A stretch of DNA of 5,621 nt, from NCBI GenBank assembly GCA_900755005.1, contig CAAEEX010000077.1, positions 1 to 5,621 on the forward strand. The letters are read 5' to 3'. The DNA is from an uncultured Collinsella sp. (GTDB lineage: Bacteria; Actinomycetota; Coriobacteriia; Coriobacteriales; Coriobacteriaceae). The number at the start of each line of letters is the position of its first letter. The stretch's first letter is position 1. The position numbers and the translations under genes are program-made. The notes beneath the pieces are model-generated. The model was not told the DNA's origin. It saw nothing but the letters and a program-made list of their open reading frames with translations, and ran no database searches. Below, piece by piece: positions 1 to 5,332 of this stretch.

Positions 1-60
1 GATCGAACCCCTGACCTCTTGACTGCCAGTCAAGCGCTCTCCCAGCTGAGCTACGCCCCC
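1..60 (-). tRNA. tRNA-Ala (anticodon GGC), 3' end cut by the window edge
   Basis: Read on the minus strand this begins GGGGGCG (acceptor 5' arm), then TA, the D stem GCTC/GAGC, an anticodon stem CTTGA/TCAAG around the loop CTGGCAG, a variable region, and the T arm up to GGGGTTCGATC. The loop places GGC at positions 34-36, so the tRNA decodes GCC/GCU alanine codons. About 16 nucleotides of the 3' side (rest of the T stem, acceptor 3' strand, CCA) lie outside the window. A well-spaced promoter sits just upstream. Confidence 0.95.
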
Positions 61-72
61 GTGCGAAGAAGT

Positions 73-101
73 ACTATACGGGAACACCGGCGGCGATGCA
101 A
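73..101 (-). promoter_or_regulatory. Promoter of the tRNA-Ala gene
   Basis: On the minus strand there is a -35 hexamer TTGCAT (96-101), a 17-nt spacer and a -10 hexamer TATAGT (73-78). Transcription would start about 5-7 nt before the mature tRNA 5' end at 60, which suits a short tRNA leader. The match to a sigma-A type promoter is good in both boxes and in spacing. Confidence 0.75.
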
Positions 102-405
102 GGACAATTTTGGAAAAACTTTCCGCGACGGTATGAGATGAGGTTACAAATCTACTAATAGCCAAGAGCTAATAAAGCCGCAAAATGTTACACCTCTGCA
201 ACAGTTTGAAACACTTATACACGCTTGCATTAAAAACGTAAACCATAGTTACATTTAGTCTATGAGACCCGAGGTACAAAACTTTTAGTTAGGTGATTTT
301 ATACATTTGTAGGAATTGTGAAGGGGTCATATTCAATAAAAAAGGAGGCCCCATTTTAATAAAGTTGCAAAATTTGGTGTCACTTTTGGTGTCACCTTTG
401 GTGGC
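102..405. other. AT-rich intergenic stretch between two tRNA genes, no gene recognised
   Basis: This stretch lies downstream of the tRNA-Val terminator and upstream of the tRNA-Ala promoter. It is clearly more AT-rich than the protein genes, and stop codons break all frames into short pieces without a start and ribosome binding site. GTTACA occurs three times (about 143, 187 and 248). A loose dyad GGGGTC...GGCCCC with an 18-nt spacer lies near 324-353. A 12-bp triple repeat sits at its right end. It may be the decayed end of an element once inserted at the tRNA-Val 3' end, but no integrase domain or att duplication can be shown. Confidence 0.4.
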
Positions 406-408
406 AAA
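373..408. repeat. Three tandem 12-bp units, TTTGGTGTCAC-type
   Basis: The units are TTTGGTGTCACT (373-384), TTTGGTGTCACC (385-396) and the diverged TTTGGTGGCAAA (397-408). The period is exactly 12, so a reading frame is kept through the repeat: FGVT FGVT FGGK on plus, or TKGD/TKSD on minus. The plus frame is open from 340 to the tRNA-Val gene but has no start codon. The repeat lies just beyond the tRNA-Val terminator. Confidence 0.8.
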
Positions 409-441
409 AACAAAAAGGCCAGAGGCTTAATACCTCTGACC
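406..441 (-). terminator. Rho-independent terminator of tRNA-Val
   Basis: Read on the minus strand, GGTCAGAGG and CCTCTGGCC pair over 9 bp with one G-U pair around the loop TATTAAG. The stem spans 417-425 and 433-441. It is followed at once by TTTTTGTTTTTG (406-416). It begins 12 nt past the tRNA 3' CCA, the usual place for a tRNA terminator. Confidence 0.9.
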
Positions 442-452
442 TGCGCTTTTGA

Positions 453-527
453 TGGTGGGCGATACAAGATTCGAACTTGTGACCCCATCCGTGTGAAGGA
501 TATGCTCTACCCCTGAGCCAATCGCCC
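453..527 (-). tRNA. tRNA-Val (anticodon CAC)
   Basis: On the minus strand a complete cloverleaf can be read: acceptor GGGCGAT/ATCGCCC, D stem GCTC/GAGC, anticodon stem TATCC/GGATG with loop TTCACAC, T arm ACAAG-TTCGAAT-CTTGT, discriminator A, and an encoded CCA at 453-455. The anticodon CAC reads GUG valine codons. The length is 75 nt including CCA. A weak promoter lies upstream and a strong terminator directly downstream, so it appears to be a single-gene transcription unit. Confidence 0.97.
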
Positions 528-547
528 GTCGCCTTTCGGCAAAAGAG

Positions 548-580
548 ATACTATCATAGCCGCGCGTGGTTTACCAAGAA
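548..580 (-). promoter_or_regulatory. Probable promoter of tRNA-Val
   Basis: Two overlapping readings are possible on the minus strand. One is TTGGTA (572-577), 18 nt, TAGTAT (548-553). The other is TTCTTG (575-580), 16 nt, TATGAT (553-558). Either would start transcription about 12-20 nt before the mature tRNA at 527. The leader includes a small GCC-GAAA-GGC hairpin next to the tRNA 5' end. Individual matches are mediocre; position is the main support. Confidence 0.5.
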
Positions 581-665
581 CTTTTTCCCCTCGATTTTAA
601 ATTCGTGGGCGCTGGCTGCTCTGGCGCGGTCCAGATTAACAGCAAACCCGCAGCTCAAGGAGCCT

Positions 666-1454
666 TTACCGCTTTATCCACGAGGTCTCGGGGCGGCAGA
701 TAAGACGCGCGTTGTTGTAGGCCATCTCGAGCGTGAGGCAGGTGCGCGCGGCGTAGAATCCGCCCTCGCGTTGGATTGTCAGCGCCAGCTCGGGCTTGTC
801 GCCGGTCAGGCACAGCGGCAGAAGCAGTTGAATCCGTCCACCGTAGAACTGTGGCACGGCGAGCGTGTAGTTGGCGGCGGCGCGGCGGGCGGCCTCGACG
901 ACGGCGCCCTCAAAGGCGCGGCGCAGTAGCAGCGAGTTTCCCTCCCCCATCAGACTGGCGGGGATGCGCGTGAGGTTTTCCTCGTCGCCCAGGATGTGGT
1001 CGATGTTGGAGCGGATTGGCAAGCGGTAGTCAAAGACCAGCTCGGAGGGGTCCTCGGCAAAGCGGACACGGCACGGCAGGTACTCAAACGAGACCAGCAT
1101 GGGGTCGCTTTCCCTAAAGAAGCCCTTCAAAAACCAGCGTTGGTGTGCGTCGGGCTTGGTGTTGGGCTCAAACAGGCCGTAGATGGTCTCGTAGCGGCGC
1201 GTGTACAGGCCGGTGTTGAACAGGCAACGGTCGTCGTCGAACACCAGCGGCAGGTTGGACGGCGCGGTCTGGTTCACGTCGCGCTCGGTCAGAAATACCG
1301 CGCGGCTAAACGAGAACGACAGGTAGTTTTTGAGGATGCGGTTGCTGGGGCCCCAGTCCTCGGGATCGGCGAGGTCTACCAGGCGGTCGTAGCTGGGCTC
1401 GGGGCAAAACGCAAAGTCGTAGACATTGCTGCACAGGGTGCCGGGGATCTCCAT
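666..1454 (-). CDS. DUF3825 domain protein of unknown function
   Basis: This 262-residue protein matches my memory of the DUF3825 family across nearly its whole length. Recognisable blocks are DFAF near residue 13, ILKNYLSFSF at 40-49, FNTGLYTRRYETIYGLFEP at 79-97, DHIL at 152-155, PQFY at 201-204 and LTLEMAYNNARLICRP at 240-255 near the C-terminus. The family is reported mostly as a stand-alone or C-terminal domain with no established biochemical role, so none is assigned. No signal peptide or membrane segment is visible; it should be cytosolic. ATG at 1454 is the only usable start, because TAG lies in frame about 48 nt upstream and no ATG, GTG or TTG comes between. The ribosome binding site is poor (GGATTGG at best), so a 5' truncation is possible. 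It diverges from the AlbA_2 gene and has no clear terminator. Confidence 0.8.
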   Translation of the reverse strand: MEIPGTLCSNVYDFAFCPEPSYDRLVDLADPEDWGPSNRILKNYLSFSFSRAVFLTERDVNQTAPSNLPLVFDDDRCLFNTGLYTRRYETIYGLFEPNTKPDAHQRWFLKGFFRESDPMLVSFEYLPCRVRFAEDPSELVFDYRLPIRSNIDHILGDEENLTRIPASLMGEGNSLLLRRAFEGAVVEAARRAAANYTLAVPQFYGGRIQLLLPLCLTGDKPELALTIQREGGFYAARTCLTLEMAYNNARLICRPETSWIKR

Positions 1455-1456
1455 GT

Positions 1457-1637
1457 GGCGTCCAATCCAATTGATAGCTGGCGTGCGGATGGTTTGATTC
1501 TATACGGGCGGCGTCTCCTTGAGGAGCACAGCACAATTGAGCCTAAGCTTATGCGCGAGCTCCTCAAATCGACAAAGTCTCTACCTGCTGTTTCATTGCT
1601 TGAAAAGGGCGGTGCGCCTCTGCTTTGGGAAGCATAA
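1457..1637 (+). pseudogene. Possible 3' remnant of a lost plus-strand gene
   Basis: A plus-strand frame ending in TAA at 1635-1637 reads through this interval with a normal protein-like composition. Segments include RADGLILYGRRLLEEH, IEPKLMRELLKST and SLPAVSLLEKGGAPLLWEA. Upstream of about 1455 the same frame only runs as an antisense shadow of the DUF3825 gene and loses this character, so the segment has no start of its own. It looks like the last ~60 residues of a gene whose 5' part was replaced. I do not recognise the family. The stop codon touches the palindrome that follows. A chance open frame cannot be excluded. Confidence 0.35.
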
Positions 1638-1683
1638 TTCTAACCATTTTGCTAACCACCATGGTTAGCAAAATGGTTAGAAT
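1637..1683. promoter_or_regulatory. 47-bp perfect palindrome, likely operator of the AlbA_2 gene
   Basis: Two 22-bp arms (1637-1658 and 1662-1683) are exact reverse complements around the 3-nt centre CCA. Each arm is itself a direct repeat: ATGGTTAG at 1661-1668 and 1673-1680, 12 bp apart, mirrored as CTAACCAT at 1640-1647 and CTAACCA at 1652-1658. This gives four half-sites. The palindrome ends 17 nt before the GGAAGG ribosome binding site of the next gene, and TAGAAT (1678-1683) could be a -10 box within it. That arrangement fits a repressor operator, perhaps bound by the winged helix of the downstream protein. No T-tract follows, so a terminator is less likely. Confidence 0.7.
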
Positions 1684-1700
1684 ATGGGCAGAATAGAATC

Positions 1701-1717
1701 GGAAGGCGGACAGCATC
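1701..1717 (+). promoter_or_regulatory. Ribosome binding site paired with an ATC in place of a start codon
   Basis: GGAAGG (1701-1706), followed by CGG, forms a good Shine-Dalgarno sequence 8 nt before the codon ATC at 1715-1717. That codon is exactly where AlbA_2 homologues normally begin (M-x-F-x-E-T-E-T-x-E-L-K). The spacing argues that 1715 is the ancestral start and that ATG has become ATC, or was misread. Confidence 0.6.
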
Positions 1718-3040
1718 AAATTCCAGGAAACAGAGACAATCGAGCTGAAGGCCATTGCGCAGAACGGCATCAAGAAGGATATCGTCGCATTTGCGAACTG
1801 CGGCGGCGGCACGGTCTACGTTGGCGTCGCCGACGACGGCGCCGTGCCGGGCGTCGAGGACGCGGATGCGTGCGCCCTGCAGGTCTCCAACATGGTGAGA
1901 GACGCCGTGAAGCCAGACGTCACCATGTTTGTCAGCTATAAAACGCTCGACTGCGACGGGAAGGCGGTCGTGGCCGTCAAGGTCCAGCGCGGCACGAACC
2001 GCCCCTACTACCTAGCGAAGAAGGGCCTGCGCCCCGAGGGTGTCTACGTGCGGCAGGGGTACTCCTCCGTCCCGGCGACCGATGCTGCCATCCGGCAGAT
2101 GATCAAAGAGACTGACGGCGACAGCTTTGAGGACATGCGCTCCCTCGACCAAGCGCTCACCTTCGAGTCGACGAAAGGGGAATTCGAGACACGAAAGATC
2201 CCCTTCGGCGCGCCGCAGATGCAGGCCCTGAATATAACCTCATCGGACGGTCTCTACACAAACCTCGGCCTGCTCCTGTCCGACCAGTGCCCGCATACCG
2301 TAAAAGCGGCCGTTTTCGAGGGGACGGACCCGAGTGTGTTCAATGATCGCCGGGAGTTCTCCGGGTCCCTCATGCAGCAGCTCGACGAGGTCTACGACTA
2401 CATCGACTTCCACAACCAGACCCATGCCACTTACCAAAAGCTGCTGCGCGTCGACACCCGGGACTACCCGGAGGTCGCCGTGCGCGAGGCCTTGCTGAAC
2501 TCGATCGTGCACAGGGACTACTCCTTCCGCACCAGCACGCTGATCAGCGTCTACGACGACAGGATCGAGTTCGTGTCAGTCGGCGGCCTTCTGCCCGGCT
2601 TTGAGCTGGAGGATTTGATGATGGGCGTCTCCGCCTGCCGGAACCCGCATCTCGCCAACGTCTTCTACCGCCTGCAGCTCATCGAGGCATACGGCACGGG
2701 GATGAGGAAGATCATGGGGGCCTACGCGGGTGCGGCCTCTCAGCCGCAAATCATGGCCACGAACAACGCATTCAAAATCGTCCTGCCCAACACGAACTTC
2801 GCAGCAACGGCAGCGGAAACGCCCACGGCAAACAGCAAGGAGGCGCCCGCTGCTTCCTATTCCCGAGAGGACGAGATCCTGCGGTTCTTGGCAGAGCACC
2901 CCTCAATCACCCGAAAGGAAGCGCAGACGTTGCTCGGGATCGGCCAGTCCACGGCCGGCCGCATATTGAAAGAGATGGTGGATAAGGGGCAAATCGCAAG
3001 ACACGGCGGAGGCCGCACCTTGCGATACGAATTGGCGTAA
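1715..3040 (+). CDS. AlbA_2 / HATPase_c_4 / winged-helix protein (Schlafen-like ATP-binding putative regulator), start codon anomalous
   Basis: Read from the ATC at 1715 this is a 441-residue protein. Residues 1-120 form an AlbA_2 (Schlafen-type) domain with KFQETETIELK, DIVAFANCGGGTVYVGV and GVYVRQGYSSVPAT. The middle carries the RecG-C-like HATPase_c_4 module with REALLNSIVHRDY at 257-269, VGGLLPG near 289-295, NPHLANVFYRL and AYGTGMRKI near 325-333. A linker rich in Ala, Thr and Pro leads to a C-terminal winged helix (about 383-441) with SITRKEAQTLLGIGQSTAGRILKEM. Such proteins are generally regarded as DNA-binding regulators or defence-associated proteins; the true ligand is unknown. The frame is open only from 1697 and contains no ATG, GTG or TTG before GTG 1844. 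A start at 1844 would delete about 43 residues of the AlbA_2 core and has no ribosome binding site. The gene is therefore a start-codon mutant, uses a rare start, or carries a sequence error. The upstream palindrome suggests autoregulation. Confidence 0.8.
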   Translation: MKFQETETIELKAIAQNGIKKDIVAFANCGGGTVYVGVADDGAVPGVEDADACALQVSNMVRDAVKPDVTMFVSYKTLDCDGKAVVAVKVQRGTNRPYYLAKKGLRPEGVYVRQGYSSVPATDAAIRQMIKETDGDSFEDMRSLDQALTFESTKGEFETRKIPFGAPQMQALNITSSDGLYTNLGLLLSDQCPHTVKAAVFEGTDPSVFNDRREFSGSLMQQLDEVYDYIDFHNQTHATYQKLLRVDTRDYPEVAVREALLNSIVHRDYSFRTSTLISVYDDRIEFVSVGGLLPGFELEDLMMGVSACRNPHLANVFYRLQLIEAYGTGMRKIMGAYAGAASQPQIMATNNAFKIVLPNTNFAATAAETPTANSKEAPAASYSREDEILRFLAEHPSITRKEAQTLLGIGQSTAGRILKEMVDKGQIARHGGGRTLRYELA

Positions 3041-3171
3041 TGATGTGTCTCTGAGGCAATTGTCCACTTTGCCTTCTGGTCAAGAGCAATTGGCTAACGG
3101 GCGAGTTGGGGCTCTTATGCCGAGTTCACGATTTAGGCAGGAGAACCTGTGCCCGCGAGATTAATTGCGCC
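3041..3171. other. Convergent intergenic gap, no clear terminator
   Basis: The AlbA_2 gene (plus) and the TOPRIM gene (minus) end towards each other here. A 6-bp hairpin AGGCAA/TTGCCT (3054-3059 and 3069-3074, 9-nt loop) and a weak CAGG/CCTG hairpin near 3137-3150 are present. Neither is followed by a T-tract on the relevant strand. No gene or repeat is supported. Confidence 0.5.
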
Positions 3172-3969
3172 TCATCCTTTTTCTCGAGGGCAATCATCGA
3201 ACTTAAGGTGGCGCATCGGGGCCATGGAATTAAAGAACTTATCGTCAAAGTAGTCGAGTAGAAACTCTGGAAAAGCCGACAGCACAAACACCGAACCGTC
3301 CTCGCTCCGCATTCTTTTCTCCTCGCGGAAAATCGCATCGACCGTAACCAGCTCTCGATATGTCCCAAATGAAACCTCATCGAGATCGAGCAGGCACTTG
3401 CATCTCAATACGAAGGCAGCGATTGCATCTTTCCATTGGGGAAGCTCCATGTGCTTCCCCACGTTAACGTTTCCCTCTCCCGACATCTTTTTATATTGAG
3501 CGATTTCCGAGTTGTCAACAAAACAGCCTGAATGCGCCTGGCACTGCCCCGCGCGATAATCGTACAGCGCCTCGACCATCGGGTAGCTTATATAGAGCTT
3601 TCCGCTCTCGTGCTCGTTATCGAATGCGAGGAGCATTGCCTCCACAAGGGCATCGGACTCGCATCCAGGCGCATTGTTTTGATGGGAGTCGTAGTCAAAG
3701 AAGAGAAAGACCTCGTCAACAGAATCCCGCTCCACGCCCTCTAGACATTTTGCAGCGGAAGGCACCGTTTCTCTTAGCACCTCCACAACATCCAGATCGA
3801 AGTCCTCCTCTGCAAGCCGTTCGTAGAGCATGTAGATGTTCTGCGCCGCTGGCAGACAGATCACCCTCAGGTCATCTCTCCCTTTCAGAAAAAGCTCTTT
3901 CATCTTCTCCGCAAAGCGCAGGTCACGCGACTCCCCTTCAACGATGAAAAGCGTGACCGGACTAGCCAT
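3172..3969 (-). CDS. TOPRIM-like (DUF4435/RloB/OLD-type) putative nuclease partner of the AAA ATPase
   Basis: This is a 265-residue protein with no signal peptide or membrane segment. Residues 5-16 (VTLFIVEGESRD) look like the first TOPRIM strand with its acidic residue (E11 or E13), and 87-95 (VFLFFDYDS) supplies the DxD motif (D92, D94). ISYPMVEAL at 127-135 resembles the YP-x-VE motif seen in DUF4435/RloB-type partners of AAA ATPases. These are the metal-binding elements of TOPRIM nucleases such as the OLD, PARIS (AriB) and AbiLii effectors; nuclease activity is inferred. ATG 3969 overlaps the ATPase stop by 8 nt, which indicates translational coupling. GTG 3978, in the same frame, would add three residues and lies 3 nt after an AAGG, so the start is ambiguous. 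The closest named family could not be fixed by eye. Confidence 0.7.
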   Translation of the reverse strand: MASPVTLFIVEGESRDLRFAEKMKELFLKGRDDLRVICLPAAQNIYMLYERLAEEDFDLDVVEVLRETVPSAAKCLEGVERDSVDEVFLFFDYDSHQNNAPGCESDALVEAMLLAFDNEHESGKLYISYPMVEALYDYRAGQCQAHSGCFVDNSEIAQYKKMSGEGNVNVGKHMELPQWKDAIAAFVLRCKCLLDLDEVSFGTYRELVTVDAIFREEKRMRSEDGSVFVLSAFPEFLLDYFDDKFFNSMAPMRHLKFDDCPREKG

Positions 3970-5077
3970 CGAAAGCACCGGCCTTAAACATCTTCTGGAG
4001 GTTATGGGCCAATCTGAGCTCCTTGGGCGTTAGCTTCTCCAGCGAGCGAATCTCCCCCTCCTTGAGAATGAAATAGACATCGGGCCGCATGAGGTCGTTC
4101 GTCAAAAGGTCCGTGTTGTGCGTCGTAATGAAAACCTGGACACCCTCGAGGTCCCGCAGCTTCTCCACGATCGACCGGGACAATTCAAAGTGATAAAAAG
4201 CATCGAATTCATCGATGAAGACCAAGGAAGCCTTGCTCATCTTGATATACCAGTAGTAGTACAGAGCAAGTGACATGGTGCCTGTCGAGGCAACCGACGC
4301 AAACGGAACGGTACCGCCCTCGAACCTGCAATAAAGCTCGGGAACTCCATTCACGTTCACGGATACGAGGTTCAGGGAGATTCCCTGCTGGCGCAAGAAT
4401 TCTTGGAAGTCCTCCATCTTCCCCTCGCGAATAATGCCCTGGGTAAAGCTATCCGTGCCAACCGAAAGCCCCTGGTACCCGCGCTCGTCGAGTGAGTAGA
4501 ACATCAGCATGTTGTCGACAAAGGAGGTGAAGGCTCTAAACGCCCTGGCAGACGGCTCATCTCGCAGTATTGCATTGCTCTTGACGTATTTGACACGCGA
4601 CAGCCTGTCGGACTCAGCGGGGAGATCGGTAGAAAGCGAGAGGGACTCGGCGCCCGGCAGGTCAACATGGCCCGTTTGAGCGTCGAACCTGTAGCTCAAG
4701 ACCTCCACGTCATCAATGCACAGGCTCTCGTACACAAGCGTCTGTGGGTCGGTTTTCCCGTAGCGGTATACGACGTCGATATTGTCGAAGACAAAATCGT
4801 ATTGAAACTCTGTGATTGAACTCTTTGAATCAAGGCACCGATATGGCAAGTATTTTTTGAGCAGCTTTTCCTTGTCGGTCAGATGCAGAACGATGTCGAA
4901 TATCGCGAGGGCGAAATTGGACTTTCCGCTGCCATTCGCACCATATATGATGCCCTTTGCCTTAACGCCGCCCTGAATCACCTGTTGATTAAATGAGTAG
5001 TTGGCGGGATCGGATAGATCAAATGTAATTCGCTTATCGAAGCACTTGAAATTTGAAACCGAAAACTTCTTGAGCAT
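3962..5077 (-). CDS. AAA_15/AAA_21 (SMC/ABC-like) ATPase, defence-type
   Basis: This is a 371-residue ATPase of the COG1106/OLD-like class. The N-terminus MLKKFSVSNFKCF is the typical first strand. Walker A is GANGSGKS (46-53). An ABC-signature-like STGTMSLAL lies near 264-272, Walker B LVFIDEFD spans 285-292 with catalytic E290, and the H-loop is TTHNTDLL with H320. The C-terminus KELRLAHNLQKMFKAGAF is characteristic of these ATPases. The region between Walker A and the signature (about 60-260) is the variable insert that may sense a trigger or hold the partner. Cytosolic. ATG 5077 follows AGAGGA at 8 nt spacing and a promoter at 5116-5144. The gene overlaps its TOPRIM partner by 8 nt and forms an operon with it. 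Base composition is visibly more AT-rich than in the flanking genes, suggesting transfer. Best read as the ATPase of an AbiL/PARIS-like system. Confidence 0.85.
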   Translation of the reverse strand: MLKKFSVSNFKCFDKRITFDLSDPANYSFNQQVIQGGVKAKGIIYGANGSGKSNFALAIFDIVLHLTDKEKLLKKYLPYRCLDSKSSITEFQYDFVFDNIDVVYRYGKTDPQTLVYESLCIDDVEVLSYRFDAQTGHVDLPGAESLSLSTDLPAESDRLSRVKYVKSNAILRDEPSARAFRAFTSFVDNMLMFYSLDERGYQGLSVGTDSFTQGIIREGKMEDFQEFLRQQGISLNLVSVNVNGVPELYCRFEGGTVPFASVASTGTMSLALYYYWYIKMSKASLVFIDEFDAFYHFELSRSIVEKLRDLEGVQVFITTHNTDLLTNDLMRPDVYFILKEGEIRSLEKLTPKELRLAHNLQKMFKAGAFDG

Positions 5078-5085
5078 GGTACAGT

Positions 5086-5091
5086 TCCTCT
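5086..5091 (-). promoter_or_regulatory. Ribosome binding site of the AAA ATPase
   Basis: AGAGGA on the minus strand, 8 nt before the ATG at 5077. It supports that start over any internal one. Confidence 0.7.
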
Positions 5092-5115
5092 GCTTTCTGA
5101 GGTTATTTGAGACAC

Positions 5116-5151
5116 AGGGTAAAGCAGCTGAGCAAATCGGTCAATTTACCC
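5116..5151 (-). promoter_or_regulatory. Promoter of the ATPase-TOPRIM operon with a flanking inverted repeat
   Basis: On the minus strand the -35 box is TTGACC (5139-5144), the spacer is 17 nt and the -10 box is TACCCT (5116-5121). This gives a leader of about 30 nt before ATG 5077. A perfect 7-bp inverted repeat, GGGTAAA (5117-5123) and TTTACCC (5145-5151) on the plus strand, overlaps the -10 box and abuts the -35 box. A dimeric repressor bound to both arms, or looping between them, would cover the promoter. Confidence 0.6.
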
Positions 5152-5166
5152 GTATTTTTAATACGG
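5150..5166. promoter_or_regulatory. Inverted repeat CCGTATT-TTT-AATACGG upstream of the -35 box
   Basis: The arms are perfect 7-bp copies with a 3-nt spacer (5150-5156 and 5160-5166). They share bases with the TTTACCC arm of the promoter dyad and run into a second small dyad CGGATATTCCG (5164-5174). The position upstream of -35 suits an activator or repressor site. A terminator role is unlikely because the stem is AT-rich and no T-tract follows. Confidence 0.5.
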
Positions 5167-5174
5167 ATATTCCG

Positions 5175-5231
5175 AAGAAAAACTACGGAAGTACGCGATG
5201 CGCACCGGACCTGTCCAACCGATTCCGTAGT
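5175..5231 (-). terminator. Possible terminator of the surface-protein gene
   Basis: On the minus strand ACTACGGAA (5223-5231) pairs perfectly with TTCCGTAGT (5182-5190), and T residues follow at once (TTTTTCTTC). The loop is long (32 nt) but can fold internally, for example GGAC-AG-GTCC. It lies about 100 nt past the stop of the wall-anchored protein and before the defence operon promoter, where a terminator would be expected. The long loop and long distance lower confidence. Confidence 0.4.
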
Positions 5232-5332
5232 GCTGGCAACTACATGAGACAACCTACGAGATATGCGGGGCGAGGTTTTCCAGAGCGACGAACGATAGAG
5301 ATGCGGATCATCCGAAGAAGGTTGAAATCCAC

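Noticed and set aside
776..973. Plus-strand open frame of 65 residues
   Set aside because: Arg/Ala-rich product typical of an antisense frame in GC-rich DNA; lies inside DUF3825 and has no ribosome binding site.
996..1637. Long plus-strand open frame as one gene
   Set aside because: Most of it is the antisense shadow of the DUF3825 gene, which has clear family motifs on the other strand. Only the segment after 1455 looks protein-like.
1684..1941. ATG 1684 as start of the AlbA_2 gene or of a small gene
   Set aside because: It is in another frame. After the short MGRIESE stretch the product becomes Arg-rich. It has no ribosome binding site and would need a frameshift to reach the AlbA_2 frame, whose own binding site points to 1715.
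3054..3074. AGGCAA/TTGCCT hairpin as a terminator for the AlbA_2 gene
   Set aside because: Short stem with a 9-nt loop and no following T-tract.
3093..3098. GCTAAC, a match to the operator half-site, in the convergent gap
   Set aside because: A single six-base match outside any promoter is expected by chance.
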